The notes: generated by a model from the letters alone, not told the origin. 47,619 nucleotides of DNA from Balneolales bacterium (GCA_020832405.1 JAFIET010000020.1:1-47619); one strand, 5' to 3'; shown: positions 1-8,644, numbered from the stretch's first letter. Numbers and translations: made by a program.

Positions 1-18
1 CCCAACAGCATCCCTGCA

Positions 19-2382
19 TCAAAACTCGATTTTGTAGCTGATACTTGGTATCACAACTACCGTGTTATCGAGGGTCACACTTTGGGTTTTGTAGTTGTAG
101 TTGTACCCCTCGGGCATGGGCTGTGCCAGCAGGTTTTTGACCTGAAGCGCCCAAACCCCTGAGTAGCGTGCACGGTTTCTTCTGTAGATTACCGAGAGAT
201 CCAGATAAACGGAGGCAGGCAGCTGATTTTCGAATGCCCTTGTTTCATCAAAGAACACCAGCTCTCTTTCAGCAGATTCTTCCTCGAGTACCGGACTTAC
301 CCGCTCACCGCCCGTTACGCTCAGGCGGGTGTTGATGCCCAAAACGCTGCGGTTGTTATGGAAGGCAAACTCTCTGCCAAACAGGGCATTGGCTACAAAA
401 CCTTTGTCATAACGGGTGTTGCGCCAGATACCGTCGTCTGCTTTGTAACGCGATGAAAATACCGATCCCGTTATCAGAAAATAGTAGCCCCGGTTCAGGA
501 AGCGCTCGAAAGTTAAATCAAGACCCACATTTCTGCCTGTGCTGTTGTTTTCAAGCACTTCGCTGAAGGCCCAGTCCTGCTTGTAATTTATCATAGAAAA
601 GGAGCTGTTGGCTTCGCCCGGTGCATCATGCAGCAGCTGAAGGTAGGGCTCGGCTTTGAGGCGCATGTTTTCGCTGATCTGCCAGTCGTAGGCAATAACA
701 AAATGATGCGCTCTTGCAGGCTTCAGGCTGCGGTTTGGGGTAGCTGTAATTCCGTCGGATACCTGACGCACAAAATAGATTTTCAGTTCTTCGGTCTGGC
801 TGTGCCTGCCATAGCCGATGCTGATGGCATGGTTCGGGTTCACGTTCCAGCGCAGCGCTGCCCGGGGGTCAAGCGTGAAGGCGTTGCTGAGGCCAAAGTA
901 ACTGCCGTGTATGCCGGAGTTAAGTACGAGCCGCGGACTAAGGTTCCAGCCCGACTGTGTGTAGAACGATGCCGTATAGGCCGAGCCGCTTTCGTTTACT
1001 AAATTGCGGTAGGTTTCGGGGGCGCTGTCGATGGTGCTGCTAAAATCCTGATTGTACTGCAGCCTGCTCACAGATGCGCCGGTTTGGGCAGTAAACCGGG
1101 AGCTGAATGTGTGGCTGATGTACGCGCTTGCCGTAAGCCTTCCGGTGTTGTCATGTGCCTGAAGATCGGGATGCGGCACGAGATCATCATCCTGTCGCAT
1201 GGTATCCATACGATTGCGCATACCGGTGGCGGCAAGCGTACTGCTGATGTAGGTGCGCCGGCCGGTCATGATCCGGTGATTAAGACCTGTAGCGCCCATT
1301 TCCACGTTCCAGTCGAAGGTTACGCGGTCCCAGTCGTTGTCCCAGGCTTCGGGGTTCGTTTCCAGCGGCTGCCGCATGGCATCCATGCCGCCCATCCCCC
1401 AAAAGGAAAAGGTGCCGGCCCTGCGGGTCGGAATATTGAATTTAAAGGCCAGATCCTGATACCTGATCTGCTGATCCGTGGGGATCACGTTGATATCGGT
1501 GAGCAGCCCAAGCGTAGAATACCGGTAATTAAACAGATACGATGCATTTGATGCCCGCATAAGCGGCCCCTCTGAGGCAAAATCGATACCCAGCGTGCCG
1601 GCCTGAAAGGTGTGCTCGTAGCGGTCGCTGTTGCCGGTACGCAAATTCATGTCAAAAACGCCGGCAAGGGCATTGCCAAATTCAGCCGGAAAAGCGCTCG
1701 TATGAAAATCGGAATTGGCCAGCATCTGACTGCTGAACAGGGTCACGAGGCCACCCCCTGCCACATTGCCGCCTGCCAGGTGGTGAGGCGCCGGAATTTC
1801 GACCCCTTCAACCCGCCATGATATGCCCTTGGGGCTGTTGCCTCTTACGATGATGGCATTATTCTGAACATTTCCGACGGCAACACCTGCAAAAGCTGAC
1901 ACCAGCCGGGCCGGGTCGTCGAGGCCGCCGGCGTAACGGCGGGTTTCTTCCACGCTAAAGGAGCGGGAACTGACCGTTGCCATGGTGTTAAGCGCACCCG
2001 ATTTAACGATTCCCGGAGTGATGGTGAGCTCGTCCATTTCTGTAACGGTTTGCCGCAGCCCGACTTGCAGCACCACTTCACGGGCCGATGTCACTTCAAC
2101 TTCCGGGATAATTACCGGCTCATAGCCCACATAGTTTACCTGAACAGAATGGCGGCCAAGGGAAACACCGGATATCAAAAAATTACCGTCCGCATTCGTG
2201 GAGGCACCCTGCAGCGGACTGCTGTTCAGTATGATGACCGTAGCTCCTATGAGGGTTTCCCTCGACTGTATATCGTACACATTTCCTTTTATGTTTTGTA
2301 CAAGAGGCTGTGCAACAATTTCCGGCACATATATCAGAAAATTAATTGCAAAAATTACAAGCAAATACTTTAGTGGTTTCAT
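19..2382 (-). CDS. TonB-dependent receptor with CarboxypepD_reg-like domain
   Basis: Outer-membrane active-transport receptor of 787 aa. The first ~24 residues form a signal peptide ending in VAQ. Residues ~29-110 match a carboxypeptidase-regulatory-like beta-sandwich (G-x-V-x-D ... L-x-G-A-x-V). Residues ~118-245 look like the plug, including a 'DDPARLVSAFAGV' segment and 'VRGNSP'. The rest is a long beta-barrel ending in aromatic Phe ('SYKIEF'), as outer-membrane barrels do. The substrate cannot be told from sequence; no SusD partner is present, so glycan uptake by a SusCD pair is not supported. A 43-aa membrane protein gene ends 28 nt upstream on the same strand, and an AraC-type regulator lies further upstream, so the three may be functionally linked (inference). 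Confidence 0.9.
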   Translation of the reverse strand: MKPLKYLLVIFAINFLIYVPEIVAQPLVQNIKGNVYDIQSRETLIGATVIILNSSPLQGASTNADGNFLISGVSLGRHSVQVNYVGYEPVIIPEVEVTSAREVVLQVGLRQTVTEMDELTITPGIVKSGALNTMATVSSRSFSVEETRRYAGGLDDPARLVSAFAGVAVGNVQNNAIIVRGNSPKGISWRVEGVEIPAPHHLAGGNVAGGGLVTLFSSQMLANSDFHTSAFPAEFGNALAGVFDMNLRTGNSDRYEHTFQAGTLGIDFASEGPLMRASNASYLFNYRYSTLGLLTDINVIPTDQQIRYQDLAFKFNIPTRRAGTFSFWGMGGMDAMRQPLETNPEAWDNDWDRVTFDWNVEMGATGLNHRIMTGRRTYISSTLAATGMRNRMDTMRQDDDLVPHPDLQAHDNTGRLTASAYISHTFSSRFTAQTGASVSRLQYNQDFSSTIDSAPETYRNLVNESGSAYTASFYTQSGWNLSPRLVLNSGIHGSYFGLSNAFTLDPRAALRWNVNPNHAISIGYGRHSQTEELKIYFVRQVSDGITATPNRSLKPARAHHFVIAYDWQISENMRLKAEPYLQLLHDAPGEANSSFSMINYKQDWAFSEVLENNSTGRNVGLDLTFERFLNRGYYFLITGSVFSSRYKADDGIWRNTRYDKGFVANALFGREFAFHNNRSVLGINTRLSVTGGERVSPVLEEESAERELVFFDETRAFENQLPASVYLDLSVIYRRNRARYSGVWALQVKNLLAQPMPEGYNYNYKTQSVTLDNTVVVIPSISYKIEF

Positions 2383-2410
2383 AAAAATAATCTTTTTGGT
2401 CGTACCGAAT

Positions 2411-2542
2411 TCAGTTCATGCTGTTCGAAATACTGATCCAAAGCACCATTATCATCACTGCAATGCTGATCAGACAAAGGACTCCGAAAAATATCAGCTG
2501 AACTGATTTCTGTTTTTTTGTTGGTTTCAACGGTTTATGCAT
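2411..2542 (-). CDS. Small single-span membrane protein (43 aa), unrecognised
   Basis: An ATG-started open frame of 43 codons sits on the same strand just upstream of the TonB receptor gene (28-nt gap). The product has a lysine-rich N-terminus (MHKPLKPTKKQK), then one hydrophobic helix (about residues 14-38) and a short polar tail ending SNSMN. The positive-inside pattern predicts a cytoplasmic N-terminus. I do not recognise the family. Position and spacing suggest co-transcription with the receptor. It could be a chance ORF, but the sharp polar/hydrophobic division argues for a real small protein. Confidence 0.5.
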   Translation of the reverse strand: MHKPLKPTKKQKSVQLIFFGVLCLISIAVMIMVLWISISNSMN

Positions 2543-2876
2543 TGTGTTAGCGGTGCACAGTTTCTGTGACTACTTCTGCAAAGATGCGCATTAGTAAACC
2601 GCTAATCGTCCGGGCGGGTACGCCTGTGCCCTTTTATGGTCCGAACCTATAGGACGGGACGTCCCGACAACCCCTAAACAACTGATTATTTTTAGCCTGA
2701 AGGAATATCAAAAAAAACTGTTTGCAGCCTCCTCCGGCAGTTACAGCTGCTAAAGGATGCCTCTTTCGGGCGCATTCACTCCATTCTCCCCTTTGTCGCC
2801 CCCCTTTTAACCTGAGTCCGGTTCCCGGGTTTTCATGCTGTAAGCCCTAATTTTCAGCTGCGCCTGCACTGCCCTG
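2543..2876. other. Intergenic region with a 12-bp palindrome
   Basis: This gap lies between the 3' end of the AraC-type gene and the small membrane protein gene, and should hold the promoter of the small-protein/TonB unit. The one clear structure is a perfect 12-bp palindrome, CGGGACGTCCCG, at 2655-2666. It could be an operator or chance. No RNA gene or convincing ORF is seen here. Confidence 0.3.
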
Positions 2877-4022
2877 CTACCCTGCCATCCCCTGCTTCTG
2901 TTCTGTCAAAAACTGTGAGGGTGTTTTTCCGGTAAACTTTTTGAAAACCTGATTAAAGGCAGATTTGGAATTAAACCCGCAATCAAAGGCAACTGACAAT
3001 ATATTGAAGTTCATATTGGCGGGATCGGCAGCCCTCTGCTTGAATTCTTCAACCCGGTATAAATTCACGAAATCAAAAAAATTCTTTTGCTCATACTGAT
3101 TGATAAGCTGCGACAAATGATTGACTGAAACCCCCAGGTCATCGGCAACGCTGCTCAGGGTGAGCTTGGGTTCGAGATAGGGTTTGCGGGTTTTCATCAG
3201 CTCCAGAAGCTGCTGATGATACCTCAGGGCGTCAGCGTCTTTAAGTCCCGAACGGGCGTATTCAGCGGTGCTTTTGGGTTGGGCGATTTGCACGGCAGTT
3301 TCATCAGAATCCGTAAAAATGCTCTGATGCCGGATTCCGGAATACCCCAGGTAAATAATAAAGGTGATGAGCAGCAGATAAAACACCAGATCGGTATTAA
3401 AACCGAAGTCCATTCCGAAGCCTTCTTCCAGCAAAAGAAAAAGGATTGCAAAGGAAAAAGTACATCCCATACCCAAAATAAAATTCCTCAGCCAGATGAG
3501 GTCGATTTGCTCCAGGTTTGCAAAATTCTGACCCGCCAGCTCATCATACTGCTTTACCAGCCGGAACGAAGCAACGGCATAGCTTACGGCCGAAAGGATG
3601 AAAGCAAAAACGGAGAGCGTGATGAAAGTTGCGTAGTCATCTGTCATCCCCTGATTTACCAGCAGTTTTTCTTCAGCCGAATAAAAAAACAAGAAGGGAA
3701 TCATGTAGAGATAGCAGAGCAGGGCCGGAATAAAATGAAGGTAATTCTGCCGGCTGAAGTGCTGATCGCTTTGAAGGGAAAACCGGACGTACAGGTACAA
3801 AAAGGGCCCGTGAAGCAGCGGGAAAGGGTGATGCAGGCCTGACAGATGCGGATAGATTTCCCAGTATCCCAGATAGTGCAAATAGTAGCTGAACAGATGC
3901 AGGCCAAAAAGGAACATCCAAACGGCCAGAATTTTATCCGGCAGGGACACCCGCTTTTTGGTTATTAGCAGAAACTGGAAAAAGAAGCTGAGAAAGATTC
4001 CTATCGGAAACAGGGTGTTCAT
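2877..4022 (-). CDS. AraC-family regulator with N-terminal 7TM-like membrane domain
   Basis: A 381-aa protein. Residues ~1-230 contain about seven hydrophobic helices (starting MNTLFPIGIFLSFFFQF), so the sensor part is in the inner membrane. Residues ~275-375 form an AraC double helix-turn-helix: first helix pair 'LSSVADDLGVSVNHLSQLIN', then the conserved 'FDCGFNSKSAFNQVFKKFTGKTPSQF' segment (hyphenless core GFNSKSAFNQVFKK). This membrane-AraC architecture is common in Bacteroidota and relatives. It is upstream of, and on the same strand as, the small membrane protein and TonB receptor, so it may control them (inference). The signal sensed is unknown. Confidence 0.85.
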   Translation of the reverse strand: MNTLFPIGIFLSFFFQFLLITKKRVSLPDKILAVWMFLFGLHLFSYYLHYLGYWEIYPHLSGLHHPFPLLHGPFLYLYVRFSLQSDQHFSRQNYLHFIPALLCYLYMIPFLFFYSAEEKLLVNQGMTDDYATFITLSVFAFILSAVSYAVASFRLVKQYDELAGQNFANLEQIDLIWLRNFILGMGCTFSFAILFLLLEEGFGMDFGFNTDLVFYLLLITFIIYLGYSGIRHQSIFTDSDETAVQIAQPKSTAEYARSGLKDADALRYHQQLLELMKTRKPYLEPKLTLSSVADDLGVSVNHLSQLINQYEQKNFFDFVNLYRVEEFKQRAADPANMNFNILSVAFDCGFNSKSAFNQVFKKFTGKTPSQFLTEQKQGMAG

Positions 4023-4194
4023 GATGCGGGGTTGAAGAAAGAGATTTACTGTTTCAGGCCCAAAGAGCTGACGGGCTAAAAGTAGGTAATTCCCCTGTCT
4101 GTTCCGATTGCCTGCCAGATTTTGCTGATGAAAATATTGGCTTTACATTAAGGGCGCTAAGCCTGATGCGCACCTTGCAGGGCAGGTACAGTGT

Positions 4195-4374
4195 GTCAGT
4201 ATGTCAGTATGTCAGTGTGTCAGTGTGTCAGTGTGTCAGTGTGTCAAATTCCGATTCCATGAATAGCGCCGTGGCTTTAGCCCGGCGCCGGTGGTCGGTG
4301 GTCGGCGGTCTCCGGTCTCCGGTCTCCTGTCTCCTGTCAGCGGTCAGCGGTCATTCTAAAAATCCGCGTGCCAT
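4195..4374. repeat. Composite repeat, copy 1 (upstream of M24 peptidase gene)
   Basis: Four elements occur in fixed order. (1) Six tandem copies of the octamer GTCAGTRT at 4195-4242. (2) A unique-looking stretch holding a strong hairpin at 4266-4288, with arms GCGCCG/CGGCGC and GGCT/AGCC, one bulged T and a TT loop. (3) Nine tandem heptamers of form NNNNGTC at 4290-4352, in runs of identical units (GGTGGTC x2, GGCGGTC, TCCGGTC x2, TCCTGTC x2, AGCGGTC x2). (4) The element AATCCGCGTGCCAT at 4361-4374. The same series recurs just after the peptidase stop codon. The ORF that can be read through it (repeating VSVCQ) is not a gene. Confidence 0.85.
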
Positions 4375-4455
4375 CCATTCCTCTGTTCTGAGTATTTTGG
4401 CGGAAGTCTGCCTCCTTTCGTCATCCATCCATCCTTCCCTCAAATTTTCTTTGCT

Positions 4456-5814
4456 ATGAAAAACATCTTCACCCTCTCCTTTATGTTGGTTTTCACAAGC
4501 CTGCTGTTGTTTGGCGGGACTGCAACGGCTCAGTCATCGTCCGCGGCTGGAGAGCCGCACATTCTGCCCATGAAGGAGCGGGCGAAGGTGATTGATTCGT
4601 GGCTTGAGTACCGGCTCGATAACCTTGTTCCGGAACTGATGCGGCGGGAAGGCATCGATATGTGGGTGCTTATTGCCCGGGAGTACAACGAAGATCCGGT
4701 GCTGCTCACCATGCTACCGGCAACCTGGCAGTCCTCGCGGCGGACGACCATCCTCGTGTTTTTCGATCCCGGTAACGGTCAGCCGGTGGAACGTCTTGCC
4801 GTTGCGCGCTACAATATCGGCTTTTTTGAGACGCAGTGGTTTGTGGATGAGGAGCCGGATCAGTGGAAGCGCCTCGGTGAGGTAATTGCCGAGCGCAATC
4901 CGCGCAGGATCGGTATCAATGTTTCGGAGCACTTTGCGCTGGCTGACGGCCTGAGTTTCACCGATTATTCGTTGCTGATGGCCAACCTCGACGAAGCGTT
5001 TCACCCGCGGGTGGTATCTGCAGAGAACCTCTCGGTCGGCTGGCTCGAGACCCGCACCCCGCAGGAAATAGCGGTGTACCGACAGGTGAGCCGCATCGCG
5101 CACGCCATTATTGAGGAAGGCCTTTCGGAAGCGGTCATTACGCCGGGGGTTACGACGACTTCCGACGTGCAGTGGTGGTTTCGGGAGCGTATCCGCGAGC
5201 GGAAGCTGACGGCCTGGTTTCATCCTACGGTTCAGGTGATCCGCGCGCAGCAGGATGAGCACTCGGGGGATTTTTCCGGCTCCTACGACCTGAACGTGAT
5301 TCAGCCCGGCGACATCGTGCATATGGATCTGGGCATCACCTACCTGCGCCTGAGCACCGACACGCAGCGGAACGCCTATGTGCTGCGACCCGGCGAAACG
5401 GAGGTACCGCAAGACCTCCGCTACGCGCTCGCAGTGGGTAACCGGCTGCAGGATATCCTCACCGCGGAGTTTGTGACGGGGCGCACCGGCAACGAAATCC
5501 TTGCCGCGGCCCTGCAAAAAGCGCGGACGGAAGGCATACAAGCCACGATTTACACGCATCCGCTGGGCTTTCACGGTCACGGTGCGGGCCCTACCATCGG
5601 CCTGTGGGATCAGCAGGGCGGCGTGCCCGGCTCCGGCGATTACCCCCTCTACCCCAACACCGCGCACTCCATCGAGCTCAACGCCGAGGTTTTCATCCCC
5701 TCCTGGAACCGCAGCATCCGCGTAATGCTCGAAGAAAACGCCCTCTTCGACGGCGAGCGCGTCTATTATATAGACGGCCGCATGACGGAGTTTTATGTGA
5801 TACCGAGGCAGTAG
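4456..5814 (+). CDS. Secreted M24-family metallopeptidase (Xaa-Pro aminopeptidase-like)
   Basis: A 452-aa protein with an N-terminal signal peptide (residues 1-26, ending ATA-Q), so probably periplasmic or exported. Residues ~40-190 resemble the creatinase/aminopeptidase P N-terminal domain, and ~200-450 the pita-bread catalytic fold. The dinuclear metal ligands can be read: the two Asp in 'HMDLGITYLRLSTDTQR', the His in 'GFHGHGAGP', Glu in 'SIELNAE' and Glu in 'MLEENALF'. M24 enzymes cleave X-Pro bonds or related substrates; the exact substrate is unknown. The gene stands alone, with its start 81 nt after the flanking repeat and its stop 3 nt before the second copy. Confidence 0.87.
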   Translation: MKNIFTLSFMLVFTSLLLFGGTATAQSSSAAGEPHILPMKERAKVIDSWLEYRLDNLVPELMRREGIDMWVLIAREYNEDPVLLTMLPATWQSSRRTTILVFFDPGNGQPVERLAVARYNIGFFETQWFVDEEPDQWKRLGEVIAERNPRRIGINVSEHFALADGLSFTDYSLLMANLDEAFHPRVVSAENLSVGWLETRTPQEIAVYRQVSRIAHAIIEEGLSEAVITPGVTTTSDVQWWFRERIRERKLTAWFHPTVQVIRAQQDEHSGDFSGSYDLNVIQPGDIVHMDLGITYLRLSTDTQRNAYVLRPGETEVPQDLRYALAVGNRLQDILTAEFVTGRTGNEILAAALQKARTEGIQATIYTHPLGFHGHGAGPTIGLWDQQGGVPGSGDYPLYPNTAHSIELNAEVFIPSWNRSIRVMLEENALFDGERVYYIDGRMTEFYVIPRQ

Positions 5815-5817
5815 AAA

Positions 5818-5988
5818 TCAGTGTGTCAGTGTGTCAGTATGTCAGTATGTCAGGCTCTGTTCCCATGAATAGCGCCGTGGCTTCAGCCCGGCGCTGGTAG
5901 TCGGCGGGCGGTGGTCGGCGGCCAATCTAAATAAATCCGCGCAAATCCGGCCCGATCCGCCCAATCCGCGTGCCATCCCGCGTGCCAT
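5818..5988. repeat. Composite repeat, copy 2 (downstream of M24 peptidase gene)
   Basis: Same orientation and order as the copy at 4195-4374. Octamers of type GTCAGTRT run from 5818 to 5853 (about four units). The REP-like hairpin is at 5872-5894, with the same arms as copy 1 and loop TC instead of TT. Four heptamers follow at 5896-5923 (GGTAGTC, GGCGGGC, GGTGGTC, GGCGGCC). Then come ATCCGCGCAAATCCG near 5935-5949, AATCCGCGTGCCAT at 5963-5976 and a further CGCGTGCCAT ending at 5988. The arrays differ in copy number from copy 1, as slippage would produce. Confidence 0.85.
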
Positions 5989-6126
5989 CATCCGTGCAAT
6001 TTTTTTGCACAAATCCCGTCCATAAATACTTGCAACAGTTACATTTATGGCAGGTTTTACTATGATTCGGTGTTCTGCTTTTTTATCTTGCAACAACCCC
6101 TAATATTTTAAAATGAGGCTACTGAT

Positions 6127-6765
6127 ATGACTTTTGAAATTATTGTAGTGATCGTTGGTGTGGTTCTCGTGCTGCCGGCTATTATTGGAACCATCAGAGG
6201 CAGTACAAGCGGCGAACCCTTCCTCAGCCCTACGGCTATGGTTGTTATGGGAGTGCTTGGTATCGGGCTTATCCTGTACGGCGGCTTTTCTTACGGAATT
6301 GTTACGCAGCAGGGGCAGATGGAGCGTGTTGCAACTGCCGGTAAACTTATAGTGCCGCTGCCGGCTGAGCGTGTGCAGATTACTTCCCCCGTAGAAGGTG
6401 ATGCCATCGGCTGCCGGGTGCTCACTATGGGTGTTTATCCCGAAGGGCACGATAAAGACATCTGGGTGCTGCTGCGCCCCTCAGATGAATTTTACTATCC
6501 GCAGTCAGATCATACCAATACGTCTTTCAAACGAAACGGTGAATGGCAGGTAATTACCCGTTATGGCGGTTCACTCAACGAAGCTTATGATGTAATTGTG
6601 TATGAAGCTGATGCCGCAGCCTCTGCTTTTTTCACTGCAACCATCGAAGAATGGAAGGCCAATCTGTTCTACCCCGGCCTTACCGATGAAGAACTCCCCG
6701 AGGGCGCGACCGAGCTCGACCGCATCACCGTTACCCTCGCTGAAAACTGCCGCGGCGTGTTTTAA
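6127..6765 (+). CDS. Two-TM anchored hypothetical protein (212 aa)
   Basis: Two N-terminal hydrophobic helices (about residues 4-22 and 36-56) are followed by a soluble domain of ~150 residues. The soluble part begins with 'VQITSPVEGDAIGCRVLTMGVYPEG' (first half VQITSPVEGDAIGCR), which reads like an Ig-like or beta-sandwich domain. It contains 'DIWVLLRPSDEFYYPQSDHT' and ends 'ENCRGVF'. I recall similar proteins of unknown function in marine Bacteroidota-related genomes, but cannot name a family. A clear terminator follows at 6824-6865, so it is probably a single-gene transcript. Confidence 0.75.
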   Translation: MTFEIIVVIVGVVLVLPAIIGTIRGSTSGEPFLSPTAMVVMGVLGIGLILYGGFSYGIVTQQGQMERVATAGKLIVPLPAERVQITSPVEGDAIGCRVLTMGVYPEGHDKDIWVLLRPSDEFYYPQSDHTNTSFKRNGEWQVITRYGGSLNEAYDVIVYEADAAASAFFTATIEEWKANLFYPGLTDEELPEGATELDRITVTLAENCRGVF

Positions 6766-6823
6766 TCCCGACTCCGCAACTCACTTACTAACCGGCTGAT
6801 GCCGGCTGTTTCTTTTATCTGAA

Positions 6824-6865
6824 TCCCTGAAGCAAGGCCATGCCGCCCCTTCAGGGATTTTTTTT
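6824..6865 (+). terminator. Intrinsic terminator after the two-TM protein gene
   Basis: A 9-bp perfect stem TCCCTGAAG (6824-6832) / CTTCAGGGA (6849-6857) is followed by a run of eight T (6858-6865). Confidence 0.85.
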
Positions 6866-7034
6866 GTCGTGGTTACTTTGGGATGCAGCCCGGCCGCTAC
6901 ACCCAAAAAAAGATCCATAAAGAATTCAGGGCGGTTCCGACATTTTGTAAGCGCTGCAAATGTTTTAAAATTAGTATTTTGCACTAACTTCCCCGGCGAT
7001 CTGAACCGCATCCCCCTAACCCTCGCTGCCCGTT

Positions 7035-7316
7035 ATGAAAAAGCTGCTTACAGGTCTTGTTGTTGTTATGCTCCTGCTTACAGCAGGTCTTTTTGCTTAT
7101 GTCAGTTCCCTAAACGGCGACGACATTGCCAAAATGCTGACTGACGAACTTGGTGCCGGGTTTCAGGTTGAAATGGCGGATGCCTCGGTCTCGCTGATGC
7201 GCCGCTCCGCTGAAATGAGCGACATCAGCATCCGTCACATCCCGTCAGGACACCTGCTTTTTCGGGTAGCTTCCTTCCGACTTAAAGGGCTCAGCCTTAG
7301 CGGACTCCTCCGTTAA
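7035..7316 (+). CDS. AsmA/DUF748-like protein, N-terminal part (cut by in-frame TAA)
   Basis: This 93-codon frame starts with a lysine pair and a strong signal/anchor helix (residues 5-24), then a small alpha/beta segment ending 'FRLKGLSLSGLLR' before TAA at 7314-7316. AsmA/DUF748-type proteins begin this way: one inner-membrane anchor and a large periplasmic repeat domain involved in envelope lipid handling or assembly. The next frame (7320-8600) is in exactly the same phase, only one codon later, and continues the fold without a signal of its own. I read the two as one gene of ~521 codons broken by a nonsense codon; TAA may have been AAA (Lys), giving a natural 'LLRKRMEIRHLE' junction. Confidence 0.7.
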   Translation: MKKLLTGLVVVMLLLTAGLFAYVSSLNGDDIAKMLTDELGAGFQVEMADASVSLMRRSAEMSDISIRHIPSGHLLFRVASFRLKGLSLSGLLR

Positions 7317-7319
7317 CGA

Positions 7320-8600
7320 ATGGAAATCCGTCATTTGGAAGCGTCCGACTTCCTTGCGGACTGGGACCCTTCCCTGTTTCATACCCCCGCACCTCAAGAG
7401 CCGGAAACCGAAATCAAAAGCGACAACGGGAATCAGCCGGCAATTCGTAAAATCATCCTTCATGATTTCGGTCTGCATAACGGCACCCTCGTGCTGCGCA
7501 ATCAGGGTGAGGCAAGCGAGCGCTACAGCGAAATTGCCTTTTCCGGTGGGTTTGCTTTTAATTCAGCAGAGGGCAGCTTCGCTCAGAAAAACCGCGATAC
7601 AAGCGTTAGGGTTGATACCCTCGGCTTTTATTTATCGGATGAGCGCTACCGATTCTTGCTGGCTGACTTCCGCTTTTCTCAGCAAGCGGGCACCGTTTCA
7701 CTTGCCGCCCTGCAGCTTGTGCCGGTCGGGGGCTACGCCGGATTCATGCGCGCGCGTGATTTCCGCACCGATATGCATGAAATTGACCTCCGGAACCTGC
7801 ACATCAGCGGGATTGATGACCTTGCTTTCCTCAACGAAAGCCTCATTATCGCCGATTCGGTTTTTGCGGGAAGCCTTTCCCTTGATGTTTCCGCCAACCT
7901 GAAGCTGCCCCGGAAACCGCGCGTCCGGAATCCCAAGCTGCTCAATCAGATGGTTCAGGGGCTGCCGTTTCATTTTGAGGTGGGCATCATCAGGATTGAA
8001 AACGGCAACATCAGCTATTCCGAAGAGGCGGCAGACGGCTTCCGGCCGGGCACCATCCGCTTCAGCAACACGACGGCAAACCTGCGGGGTATCGACACCC
8101 GGTCAGATGTGCCGGCCGTGCTCACTGCTGCGACTTACCTTCAGAACCACGCAGAGCTGAATACCGAGCTTCGGTTTACCCTCAGCGACGGCCCCTTCCG
8201 TTTGCAGGGCAGCGGCAGGCTCGATCCCTTCGATCTGAAACAGCTCAACAGCATTTTCATGGACCTTGCGGGCGTGGAAATTACCGGCGGTAATGCCCAT
8301 GAGGTCGATTTTTTATTTGAGATGCTGGATGATCAGGCAAGCGGCATCATCCGCATGCACTACGAAGACCTGAAAATCCGCCCGGTTGATAAAGACGATC
8401 ACAGCCACTCCAGAGCCGGCAGCATCGCCGCCTTTCTTGCAAATGAAATTCTGCTCCGCTCAAACAACATCCCTGACTCCAACGGTGAACTCAAAACAGG
8501 CGAAATCCGGCATGAGCGAAACCCCGCTGAGGACCCCTTCTTCAAATACCTCTGGCAGACTTTAAGATCCGGCATATTTGATACCATGCTGCGGATTTGA
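7320..8600 (+). CDS. AsmA/DUF748-like protein, C-terminal part (same frame as 7035-7316)
   Basis: 426 codons in phase with the preceding short frame. The sequence is rich in amphipathic beta strands ('IRKIILHDFGLHNGTLVLRN', 'FHFEVGIIRIENGNISYSEE'), typical of the AsmA/DUF748 periplasmic fold, and ends 'IFDTMLRI'. The apparent ATG is probably just an internal Met of the original protein: there is no signal peptide, so a product starting here would not be exported. The combined reading frame has the membrane anchor in the upstream piece. Whether any functional protein is made depends on read-through or on the stop being a sequence error. Confidence 0.7.
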   Translation: MEIRHLEASDFLADWDPSLFHTPAPQEPETEIKSDNGNQPAIRKIILHDFGLHNGTLVLRNQGEASERYSEIAFSGGFAFNSAEGSFAQKNRDTSVRVDTLGFYLSDERYRFLLADFRFSQQAGTVSLAALQLVPVGGYAGFMRARDFRTDMHEIDLRNLHISGIDDLAFLNESLIIADSVFAGSLSLDVSANLKLPRKPRVRNPKLLNQMVQGLPFHFEVGIIRIENGNISYSEEAADGFRPGTIRFSNTTANLRGIDTRSDVPAVLTAATYLQNHAELNTELRFTLSDGPFRLQGSGRLDPFDLKQLNSIFMDLAGVEITGGNAHEVDFLFEMLDDQASGIIRMHYEDLKIRPVDKDDHSHSRAGSIAAFLANEILLRSNNIPDSNGELKTGEIRHERNPAEDPFFKYLWQTLRSGIFDTMLRI

Positions 8601-8644
8601 TGCGCCGGCGTCAGCTCGCTGCCGCTGCACAGCTGCGCTCACCA

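Noticed and set aside
4195-4352. Possible CRISPR array
   Set aside because: Units are 7-8 bp and contiguous, without spacers, and no cas genes are near.
4166-4459. ORF of 97 codons with repeated VSVCQ motif
   Set aside because: It only translates the GTCAGTRT octamer array and following intergenic repeats; no start signal or protein-like composition.
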